Assembly: GCA_021234155.1 (NCBI GenBank)
Contig: JAJEKV010000014.1
Span: forward strand, 16,090,872-16,154,871
Reading direction: 5' to 3'
Length of the DNA: 64,000 nt
Source of the DNA: Isoetes taiwanensis
Lineage: Eukaryota; Streptophyta; Lycopodiopsida; Isoetales; Isoetaceae
The translations under genes and the position numbers were made by a program. This document shows, piece after piece, positions 55,187 to 64,000 of the stretch. The notes under the pieces were generated by a model. That model did not search any database and was not told the DNA's origin. It was given only the letters and a program-made list of their open reading frames with translations. Each line of letters starts with the position of its first letter. The first letter of the stretch is position 1.

Positions 55187-58100
55187 CTAGTAAAAGTGCC
55201 CAGCGTTGCTGGGCTTAAGTTGGGAACCTGTGTAAACAAAAACATGTTCAGCTCAAATTCCTTGTCATAAATCTCATATAATTAGGCAAATCCATAGAGA
55301 AATTATCATCGGTTGTCACGTATTCTAGTACTCCAAGTTTAAGTTGTGCTTAAGGGCTCTCAAAACCTTTGGGCTTCAGTAACAATAATAATAATAAATG
55401 CAAAAAAATATAGGAATGCAAAAATTGTTGTTATAGAAGGTGGAATTACTTCTAACTTGCCAAAGCTATCTTTCCAAAATTATAAGATTACATTGCTTCC
55501 ATATTAGAGAGATTGTCGTGCCAATTGAGAAGCATATCTTTTGTACCATTAACATTTTTAGTCTCTAGTTTACAGGAACATTTGTTTAACTTCTAGAATT
55601 TTCGAGCATAATGCAAGTCAAATATTGCCTTTAACATGTATATCACAACCCGATAACATTTTGGTCCACTACACTAATTGTCCTAAAAACAACATTCAAA
55701 GATGAGCGTTAGCCAAGTCTAGATGTAAGGTAAACATGAAAAAATAACACATAACACGTAACAGTGGAGCAACACTAAGTTTTGCCTATTTTTGCACTCA
55801 GGAAATTAAAAGAAATATAAGAACATTATTTTTTACAGATTTTAGCCTCTCTTTCAAGAGCTGATCTTTCTAACTTGTAATCCTTTTCTTCCCAGCTTAT
55901 AGTCTTTCGCTTACAGTCATGGAAAATCGAGAATAAGAATTTTCCTATTTTTGAATAGGAATTGAAAATTGTAGGCCCCTTTTTGGTTTGCCTTCCTGTC
56001 ATGCATTGGTCAGTACTGATCTGTGTAGTGGATGTATTCCCTTTCGAGTCTTGGGAACCTGCAACCAAGCTATCTCATTAGCTACTTGCTTGAAATTGAA
56101 TCTTGATGCATTATATTGGCATATACAAAGATTCTGGTTATACTTGTTAAAAAGACTTTGCACCATCGAAAGATCACAAAATGTTGTAGTTGGTGACTTA
56201 CCTTTTCAGAAAAGCACTGCATAATATCCTTCCGAATAGCAGAGCTTCATTGGTGGGACGAATCAAGTTGTCTCTTTAGTCCATAAAGTATCCACTACAA
56301 AAATTCATTTTGCAAAAGGCTTACAACGTATGAAATAATGTAGAGATTAAGAATGGCCGAATGCAAGTATGTGCCTTGAGTGAATGGAGAAAAGAAAACC
56401 ACAACTTGCTTTGTCCTCATATCTGCTTTCAGAAGAGTTTAAGACTTGCACCTGCTTGTATCATTTCCTAAATAGTGAACTTAGACTTGTCTCTACAATG
56501 CTCTGAAGCACAGAAGGTTGTGCGCTTGTGTTGGGGGAGTTGAAATACCTGATGGTGATGGCAAGTCGCTCTGCTTAAATATTAATTGTTTGGCCTGGAA
56601 GCCTAGATTAGGCCGAAATTAGGCCAAAGATCTCTCGAAGTTACTTGCGGTTTCTGCACGCTTCCGCGACACCCGTAATGCTACCCAAGAAGTTACACAT
56701 CCATTGTAACCACCCTAACTTCGATTACATGCTTGGCAAGAGTTATGGCACGCAGATAAAAGTGTCCTTTTCAATCTAATCATGCCTTTGAGCCAGAGAC
56801 TGCAGCAATGCCAACAACATCATATGCTGCTCTTCCAGCCATAGCCAGCTTCAGGGGGATCGGGCGGTAGCCAGCGGAAGAAAGGCAGTGGAAGGGATCA
56901 AGCATGGCATCCTAGATGGTGCATAAAGACCTTATTCTTCTAATCATACATGTAAATTAGTGGAATATGGCTCTAGAAGGTCAGTTATTTGTTCATTGTA
57001 GATTTCCAAAACTGAACATTTACAAATATTAGATGTTCTTGTGTTCAAGGCTTTTCCGGCACATAAATGGTGTAAATGGTGTGAGCCTCATTCTATTTCA
57101 TTGTCAAGAGCAAAATGATTGGCAGTTGTTGATACATCTCTCACCTACTTTGTCCTTGAAAATAAATACTTGAAAACTTGTGGCGTCATCCCCTGTTTGT
57201 CGTTTTATCGAGGCCATCCATATTTGCAAGCATGGTGTGGATTTTTTCCACTACCAATCTGCAGAGCTGGGATGGATCAATCAGTTTAACACATGTAACT
57301 TTGTAGTTGATAATATAACAATAGATGCTCACCTGAACCATAAGCAAACATGCAACTATATATCCTGACATGCAATTTGGTAATACAACAATAGACGCTC
57401 ACCTGAACCATAAGCAAACATGCAACCATATATCCTGACATGCAATTCTCCACCATTGCAAACCAGCCACTGTTGGGAACCGCAACGTTCAAGAGAATAG
57501 TTTCAGCTTTATGAGAACCAAGACCTTACCAAAATGGAGCAGAAAAGTCCAAGGGTAATGCAAGCAACAAAACCATATGTCCTCTGTAAAAGAAGTCATT
57601 CATAAGTTGCTTTATCAAGTGCAAAATTCTGGAAAATAATACGATGTTAAGAGTAGAACGGTATGCTTACGCACCTGGCTTTCTGTTGATCCTAGCCATG
57701 TCAGGCTTTGAGGTCTTTCCTGCTTTATACATCTGATATAACCCTGTGATGATATTTCACAGCTAAAGACCGTCCTAAGACTATAAGAATGGTCCCGAGA
57801 TAGTTGAATAGCAGTTGTTGTTGGCTGTCAATTTTTGTGGAATAACGTTCATGAACAATGGATTCGAAGCTTTCGAAATTAGCTCCAGATGACCTGGGAT
57901 TTGTTCTTCGAGACTCTAGAAGGCCGATTTGGTGAAGCCCAGGTGCTGCAGGTCAACTGGACCATCTAAGCAAGAGAACTCCAGCGGGCAGGGTCAGGAT
58001 CTAGGTTTTGTTACAGTGCACAGTTTGCACTGAGAATTGCAAGGGGTGCTTGCAAGATCACGAAATTAACCTCGGCAAAGTTTCGAAGCAGTTGGTGCAT

Positions 58101-58297
58101 CCAGCTGCTAGTCTCAAACAGCCAAACCTGGACGGAATTGCACAACTCGTTGAGCGTTTCATCGGGGTCATTTCATTACCTATCCGGGCCGTCAGAAAAT
58201 TTAAGTTGAAAAATCCAAAATTTTAAGTGAAATCTGGGCCGTCGAAAGTTTTAGGGTTTTATGCACGACATACACTAAAACTTTATAATAAAGGAGA
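55187..58297 (-). mobile_element. Non-autonomous Helitron
   Basis: Read on the minus strand, the 3' end has the hairpin GCCCAGC-aac-GCTGGGC (55214-55198), a 7-base spacer and CTAG (55190-55187) followed by a T. This is the plant Helitron 3' signature (hairpin, then CTRR, inserted before T). The proposed 5' end is TCTCCTTTATTATAAAG starting at 58297. The 5' end is less certain because the preceding base is T, not A. No Rep/helicase gene is present. The sequence just beyond 58297 contains CTGGACCCTGGTATCCCC, which is also in the Chromo-A LTR, so the element sits inside the Chromo-B LTR. Confidence 0.7.
57310..57480 (-). pseudogene. Captured exon-like segment with a duplicated splice donor
   Basis: On the minus strand a frame reading LNVAVPNSGWFAMVENC, MSGYMVACLLMVQ ends at a donor (ttcag|GTGAGC). 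A 70-bp tandem duplication repeats the end of the exon and the donor (shift between 57319 and 57389). The parent gene is not recognised; the sequence looks like a membrane helix. Confidence 0.4.
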
Positions 58298-58661
58298 AAG
58301 CTAACTTTTAATGGCATGAAAATACTGGACCCTGGTATCCCCCTTAACTCATAAATTGTATTAAACGAAATCAGACAAAGTGTTTGCGGCCAAGAGACAG
58401 ACCCGGCCGGATGGGTTAGAAAGGTTCCAAGGCTTTGCTCAGGAGATCATCTGAGAACTCTATCAAAGTCCAATCCCAGCACGGAGGAATCGGATCTTCA
58501 AAAACATAGCCATTACAGAGCATCTGCCAAATGAAGCAGAACTATCAGGAATCAATTGGGGCCCTGCACATGCCCCAGACTGGCAGTATGGAGTCGGAAT
58601 TTAGCCCCAAGGCATAAGCTCAACATACTTGGGCAGAGAATAAGCCAAAAGGTTCGATCGG
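58298..58661 (-). repeat. 5' LTR of Chromo-B, middle portion
   Basis: Placed by the shared GGGATACCAGGGTCCAG block (inverse near 58325-58342; Chromo-A 43516-43534) and by orientation. The rest is diverged. It ends at the Copia-2 target site (ATCGG 58657-58661). Confidence 0.55.
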
Positions 58662-59022
58662 TGATGGAAATAGAATACAAATATTAAGATTGTAGTACCT
58701 CAATGAGTCTTTTGCGGTAACCCAACCCGATGACCCAAGCTTATCGGGTAAAACCCGCCGCCAAATCTTCTTCGGGAACCACGATCTCCTCGCTCTCCTG
58801 CGGACCCGGCGATGCACCTTCGGATCCAATCCGTGCACGCTACGTCGCCACGCTTCTACACCCGTTTGTTTCTCCCGACGCCTTTAAAACCTTTTCGACC
58901 TTTCCTTTTTCGCAATTAGCCCATCTCGATCGCACATCCGGACCTTCACTTGTCATTGCCCTTCACCGCCCGCGTGTGTACGAGGTTTTGAACATTTTAT
59001 TTTGTGCCAAGTGTATTCAACA
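58662..59022 (-). repeat. 3' LTR of Copia-2
   Basis: 361 bp. Aligns throughout with the other LTR. Most differences are at CTG or CAG sites (for example CTGCAATT versus CGCAATT). Confidence 0.92.
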
Positions 59023-59296
59023 TCTCCCCTCACTGTACATTCGAATGCCAACTTGTTCCTTTGCTAATTTCAACTTTGTCTCCGTCAATGCCTTTGTGAG
59101 CATGTGCACTTTCTTTGCTCATGTGTCGAGATATGCCTTACTTCTATTTCCCCTTTTTCTACTTCATCCCTTATGAAATGATGATGTATCCGAATATGTT
59201 TGGTTCTAGAATGGCATGTGGGATTCTTGCACATCGCCACTCCACTTTTATTGTCACAATAAAAGCCACGGTTGGCTCCTTTTACGTATGACCTAT

Positions 59297-59620
59297 TTAT
59301 TTGAAAGCATTCTTCTTAGCCATACAATTTCGAAGGCCGCTAAGGAGAGGCGCCACATATTCTCGCTTCAAAGACTTGATTTGGCCACGATTCCTGCTTT
59401 TTACATGCCCATGATATTCTTTGTGTTTCGATTTTGCACACGCATACCACGATGTGGATTTTTCGTCGTCTATGTCTCCTCCCCAATCAAAGATCTGCGA
59501 TAACTTTGTTAGTTCATGTCCATCACTTTGTGTAAAATGGATGCCATGACTGATCGTCCCCTTCAAATACCTCAAAACTTCGTTTTGGCGGCTATCCAAT
59601 GTTGTATACGGATTATTATT
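59297..59620 (-). pseudogene. Copia-2 RNase H
   Basis: The frame holds LRYLKGTISHGIHF and DWGGDIDDEKSTSWY, which match the Copia RNase H of Copia-1. The following part (SSAEAEY region) is frameshifted, and the end is lost before the LTR. Confidence 0.8.
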
Positions 59621-59983
59621 ATATATCCTTTCGGCAAGTTGATCGCATATGCAATATCCGCCTAGTGCAATTTTAAAGATAAAGCAAGCTTCCGACTAGC
59701 TCGCGATAAGGCCTTTTCTTCATTTCTTTCATCTCTAATGCGGTCTTTGGGGCTCATCTCACTCATCTGATCCTTGTACGGCGCAATGGGGGTTTTAGCG
59801 GGATTGCAATCTTGCATCCTAAATTTATTTAACATCTTTTTCGATATATCGCTCCCTCGCGGTCTGGCTCCCCTTTAAGCCGACTCTTCGGACTTCCATC
59901 CCTAGCAACTTTTTTAGTTCTCAGGACATCCGTCATTTGGAAGCGTTTCTTTAATAGCATTTTGCATCCGGCCATCCACTCTG

Positions 59984-60500
59984 TCATTGCTTGCAATGAC
60001 GCTGATTATCTACATACAATGCCATAATCGGGCATTTGTCTCCTTCTTTCCACATGTATAGATTGCCTTGGGTCTTGACTTTATAAAGCCAAGCGATATC
60101 AAGAACTTGTTCATACACAAGTACCATCGCCTTTGTCGTCGCTTTTAATCCATAAATGGCCTTTTTTAGCCTGCAAACCATATTAGTGCCTTTTTCATAC
60201 CCTTCTGGCTGCTCCATGTATATTTCCTCTTCCAAGTCGCCATTTAGGAATGCAGTCTTGACGTCCATGTGTTCTATGTCCATGTTTCTCGAACCGCAAG
60301 TGCCAAGAAACATCCTTACACTTGTGAGCTTCACAATAGGTGAAAAGGTGTCTTTGTAATCGATACCGGACCTCACCGTGGTGTAACCCTTTGCAACTAG
60401 TAGGAGCCTTGTACCTTTCCACCGACCCATCGGCATTTCTTTTGATCTTAAACAACCATTTGCTTCCTACTACATTCTTGTCTTTTGGTCTAGTCACCAA
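59984..60500 (-). pseudogene. Copia-2 reverse transcriptase
   Basis: RPKDKNVVGSKWLFKIKRNADG, in two frames, then YKDTFSPIVKLTS, DVKTAFLNGDLEEEIYM and KKAIYGLK are clear. The active site reads YVDN instead of YVDD and the frame ends there. At least two frameshifts are present (near 60400 and 60120). Confidence 0.88.
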
Positions 60501-60768
60501 TTCATATGTTCTGTTTGCTTAAAAGAGTCCAATTCACCTTCCATTGCTTCCTTCCATCTTGTTTGCGTCGGACCACATTACCGCTTTGCTCAACCTGCTT
60601 TTGGCTCTACAATACCACGACATCGGCTTTGGCTTTGGCTCTCTCTTTGTTACGCCATATAGTTACGTATCAAGGGAGTTACGCTTTCGGCCTTTCGACC
60701 TCTTTACGGCGTGTGTACCTCCCCTTACTCCTCTTCCTTCCTCTTCTGCGTCTCTCGGCGCACCTCAC

Positions 60769-61700
60769 CTACTGCGCTCCTCGATTGCACTGCTCGGCCT
60801 CAAAGGCCTCATGCACCTCCTCGTGCTCCATCTCCGGTGTATGCGATTGCACTATCGACCTCGATCTCATGCACCTCATCAGGTTCAACATCCGAGTCAT
60901 CCATCGCCCGGTTGGGTTTGCTCCGCTACTTCCTCCTTTTCCTTTTCCTTTTTCAGTATCCTCTTCAAGGAATTCTATCGGCACCCATTCTGCTGCTTCT
61001 TGCTTCGTTAGGCACTTCCTATCCTTATACAATATTGTTTCATCAAATACAAGCGTCTCGCTAGCGTGTATTTTTGTTATTCTTGGGTTATAAAGCCTAT
61101 AGCCATTAGTTTCCTCATCATACCCTACTAAGAAGGTCGGAATACTTACGTCATCCGACTTCCTACGCAGACTCTTAGGAACTAACATATAGGCGGACAC
61201 CCATACATCTTCAATCGTTCAACAGACCGTCTTTTTCGGACCATATTTCCTCGGGAACACCTCCCTTCAAAGCGTTGTTGGCAACACGTTTCAGATATAG
61301 CGGTGCGGCCGCATCGCTTCTCCCCCGGGTAATTGGGTAATCCAAAGATGCTTCAACATACATCCGGCCGCATCCATAATGGTGCGATTTTTACGCCTCT
61401 GAAACACCATTCTGGCGAGGTGTATAACGACATGTATCTTGCCTCTTAATTCCACGATCGACAAAATCTTATAAATTCACTTGACTGTATTCGCCACCAA
61501 GATCCGGACCTCAATGATTTTACACGTGAAGATGTCTCACGTTCCACCCTCTGCGACATAAAGCCGGAAAGCATTGAATACTTGATCTTTTCAACGCAGA
61601 TAATAACACTTTTGTAGTCTACCGAAATCATCTATAAATGTAGCAAAATAAAACTTGCCTCCAAGACTCAGACTTGCATAGGTCCACATACATCGAGAAT
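60769..61700 (-). pseudogene. Copia-2 integrase, decayed
   Basis: Fragments in several frames: ERETSSRVKSLRSG (61550-61500), then remnants of the ERKNRT region near 61380-61400 on the minus strand, and the C-terminal part FLVGYDEETNGYRLY with the KQEAAEWVPIEF linker (61200-60769). The zinc domain is partly visible near 61750-61800. Confidence 0.8.
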
Positions 61701-61865
61701 GCACCAACTCAAGCAAACTTAGATGCTCGCCGTCCTTTATTTTTGAAGGGAAGTCTAGCCTGCTTGCCTAGCATGCAAGATTCACATATTCCATGCTCTT
61801 CTTTACCAAATGTCAATCCATCTAACAAATTATGCTTTCTTGCAATTTTAATACTTTGTTATAAT

Positions 61866-62333
61866 TTACATCGCCATTCTCAAATGCCAAGTATGTATAT
61901 CGTCTACTACTGAAACTTTGTTAATAGCATTTACGTTCAACTCAAATAAATTTCCGTTTCTTTGAGCCTCAAATGTTTTCACACCCTCTTTTATAAATTT
62001 GCAACCAGTCTTGTGAAATCTCAACTCAAAACCATCGTCTACTAGATTTGCTACTGATAATAAATTAAAGAACATACCTGGTACATACAATGCATTTGGC
62101 ACATTGACAACAGGTTTACCTTCCCTTAATAATTCAAGATTTCCTCGTCCAGAGACTTCCTCAAGTATTCCATTCCCCATTTGAACTACTCCAGGCCTCT
62201 CACCTTTCTGAAAACCCCGTAACATCTCGCATGAATTCACAATGATAACCTCGGCTCCACAATCTAGGGTCAATACATTCTTACTCCTTTGTGTAAGACC
62301 AACTGCTCCAACGGTTGTTAATTTCGCTTTCAA
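61866..62333 (-). pseudogene. Copia-2 protease region
   Basis: The active-site motif reads LDCGAEVIIV (Cys in place of Ser/Thr). The conserved VQMGNG, NALYVPGMFFNLLSVANL and FELNVNAINK blocks follow and end in WHLRM, the start of the integrase zinc domain. Confidence 0.85.
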
Positions 62334-62990
62334 GTGCTATCTCCCTTTTCTTGTATTTAAACATCGACCTTCCAGTCCATCCGTCTCCACCTATTTTCCC
62401 TCGACCTTTGCAACAATATACCTTGTGCGCTTGCCATGATGAAAAAGTCGCTTGTGCAACCTTTGGTCTATAAGCCACCTCCTAGAATGCACACAACAAA
62501 CTCCCAAACGCGCCGGTTCACGCGAGATATTCTTCCCCCGTGCAAAACTCCCAGCCAAATCTTTCTCGTGTAGAATCATGCGGCCAGATGCTAGATGATA
62601 AATCCTCCCCCGCACGAGGCTTGAGACTTAGGCAAATCTTACGTGTCAAAACTCACAGCCGAGATCCTCTATGCTCCCTTGCTCACTCAGAATCAAGACA
62701 CCGAGACGCTTCCCAATGACCGGAGGCGGCGTGTGCGAATCACCATAGAATCTTTCCAATGGCCAAAGAAAGACGCCTCCAATTTATTCTCGGGCGACGG
62801 TTTGTTTTATCTGTGATTTCTCCCTTTTGACAACCCAAAACAAGTCGGTCTATATATAGCTACCTCCGATTAACTCATCGAGCAATTCCGACCTCGGCCA
62901 ATTCGCATCGAGGCGGTTCTTTCCCTTGCATAAGTGCTTTCAAAACTTCGACTTACAGAGGCCGGGGATCGATTGCGTTCTCGATACCAC
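62334..62990 (-). pseudogene. Copia-2 gag region, mostly unrecognisable
   Basis: Only short basic pieces remain (for example YCCKGRGKIGGDGWTG near 62410, probably the RGRG tract after a lost knuckle). No capsid homology is clear. The primer site next to the LTR reads TGGTATCGAGAA on the minus strand (62989-62978), a diverged initiator-Met site. Confidence 0.6.
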
Positions 62991-63346
62991 CGATGGAAAT
63001 AGAATACAAATATTAAGATTGTAGTACCTCAATGAGTTTTGCAGTAACCCAACCCCGGACGGCCCAAAGCTTATCGGGTAAAAAACGCTGCCAAATCTTC
63101 TTCCGGGAACCACGATCTCTCGCTCTCCCGCCGGACCCAATGATGCACCTTCGGATCAATCCGTGCGCTACCGTCACGCTTCTACACCCGTTTGTTTCTC
63201 CTGCACGCCTTAAAACCTTTTCGACCTTTCCTTTTTCTGCAATTAGCCCATCTCGATCTGCACATCCAGACCTTCACTTGTCATTGCCCTTCACTGCCAC
63301 GTGTGTACAGGCTGAACATTTTATTTTGTGCCAAGTGTATTCAACA
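62991..63346 (-). repeat. 5' LTR of Copia-2
   Basis: 356 bp, pairs with 58662-59022. Followed by ATCGG (63347-63351). Confidence 0.92.
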
Positions 63347-63351
63347 ATCGG

Positions 63352-64000
63352 CAGGGGTTGACCGAATTCTTATCAGAGGGGAATTTCCTACAGCATAAAA
63401 CCGGATAGATTACAAGCTGGCTCTGGCTCTGGCAAGAGTTCGTTCGTTTCTTGTTTATTCTTGTTTACGTTCTTCTTTAACTTTCTTTAGGATATCTGTA
63501 ACCCAAAACTTTCTTTAGGATATCTGTAACCCAAAACTGTCTCAAGCATAAAATCCCCACCTCTTAATTCTCAGATCCTTTTTGCTTTAAATCGCTTTGA
63601 TCCTGGTTTGCTTCCAGCTCCTTCCTCCGTCCTTTGCTTTGCTTCAAGCTGCTTCTTCTGATTTCGTTCTTATCCATCAGATTTCCTTATATATATTTTA
63701 CCCACATGGCCAAAGCCATTTCCTTATATATATTTTACCCACATGGCCAAAGCCATTTGGCATTATCCCATTAGTCTAGATTTATCTAATGGCCAAATCT
63801 TTTATAGCTTGGTTAAATGCAGAAGATCACAGTTGCCAATCTATCGTACTGCCAGGCATCCTAAGGCTCGATTAGGCATCTTCCTAATCAGAAGGGTGTG
63901 CCGGATTTAGCATGGCATCCCTTGGCACAGGTCACGAGCCTCGCTCCCGTATTTTATAGTGTGCACCTTTTTAAGTTAAATATAAAAAAGGTCACCGAAT
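63352..64000 (-). repeat. 5' LTR of Chromo-B, beginning portion (runs off the window)
   Basis: On the minus strand it matches the start of the chromovirus LTR (cttaaaaaggtgcacac..., tctgatggataagaacgaaat..., gaggtggggatt) and the variant segment seen at 48938-49083. It has small tandem duplications (about 49 bp at 63680-63745 and about 31 bp at 63480-63538). The homology stops about 7 bases before the window end. Confidence 0.8.

Larger units (their letters stand above)
58662..63346 (-). mobile_element. Ty1/Copia element, minus orientation (Copia-2)
   Basis: LTRs at 58662-59022 and 62991-63346 (TGTTGAATACAC...TTTCCATCA/G on the minus strand) with target-site duplication ATCGG at 58657-58661 and 63347-63351. 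Internal order on the minus strand is gag remnant, protease, integrase, reverse transcriptase, RNase H. Its pol is related to Copia-1 (shared FLVGYDEETNGYRLY). Coding is heavily frameshifted. Confidence 0.93.
49084..64000 (-). mobile_element. Gypsy chromovirus, minus orientation (Chromo-B), with later insertions in its 5' LTR
   Basis: Same family as Chromo-A, inverted. It has a short 3' LTR piece (49084-49260, ending on the plus strand GGATCGTTACA), integrase with chromodomain, RNase H, reverse transcriptase, protease and gag, then a 5' LTR from 53695. That LTR is interrupted by the Helitron (55187-58297) and by Copia-2 (58662-63346). The remaining LTR start is at 63352 to the window end and would extend beyond it. 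Confidence 0.8.

Noticed and set aside
1-64000. tRNA, rRNA, CRISPR array or organellar insert
   Set aside because: No cloverleaf-like, rRNA-like, spacer-repeat or plastid/mitochondrial gene sequence was recognised on either strand, apart from the primer sites complementary to tRNA ends.

Overview
The window comes from a land plant nuclear genome that is very rich in transposable elements. The evidence is the set of plant-type Copia and Gypsy elements (one with a chromodomain, one Tat-like with two RNase H domains), a hAT miniature element, a Helitron and a pogo-like transposon, mixed with intron-bearing fragments of conserved nuclear genes (coatomer gamma, ADP/ATP carrier, SNF2 ATPase). The BcsA-type glycosyltransferase and the pogo transposase suggest a non-flowering plant (fern, gymnosperm, lycophyte or bryophyte), but the sequence alone does not settle this. 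No tRNA, rRNA, CRISPR or prokaryotic feature was seen.

Layout. 1-1.5 kb: last exon of a family 2 glycosyltransferase. 1.5-5.9 kb: mostly non-coding, with a pyrimidine-rich degenerate repeat, a candidate inverted-repeat element and a coatomer gamma exon relic. 5.9-21.9 kb: a Copia element (TSD TAGTA) whose pol gene is split by an 11-kb Gypsy element (TSD GGAAG) in the opposite orientation. The Copia element sits about 90 bp upstream of an ADP/ATP carrier gene fragment. 22.7-27.3 kb: a candidate TA-flanked pogo-like transposon with a decayed transposase and a small spliced gene on the other strand. 27.4-31.5 kb: unannotated AT-rich DNA, repeats, an SNF2 exon relic and a 30-bp tandem array. 31.5-38.1 kb: a truncated Gypsy element carrying a 576-bp hAT miniature element with a perfect 8-bp TSD. 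39-40.4 kb: a possible secreted proline-rich protein and a weaker upstream ORF. 42.5-55.2 kb: two chromoviruses of one family tail to tail, forming a long inverted repeat. 55.2-58.3 kb: a non-autonomous Helitron inside the LTR of the second chromovirus. 58.7-63.3 kb: a second Copia element (TSD ATCGG) inserted into the same LTR, whose continuation reaches the window end.

Almost nothing in the window looks like a working gene. The best candidates are the glycosyltransferase exon, the small spliced gene at 23.3-23.8 kb and the secreted protein at 39.1-39.8 kb. The strongest unusual signals are: an RNase H domain placed before the reverse transcriptase in the nested Gypsy element; the inverted chromovirus pair, which could give double-stranded RNA; the pogo element with a second gene; and paired-LTR differences concentrated at CAG/CTG trinucleotides, which may reflect methylation-linked mutation or base-calling error.
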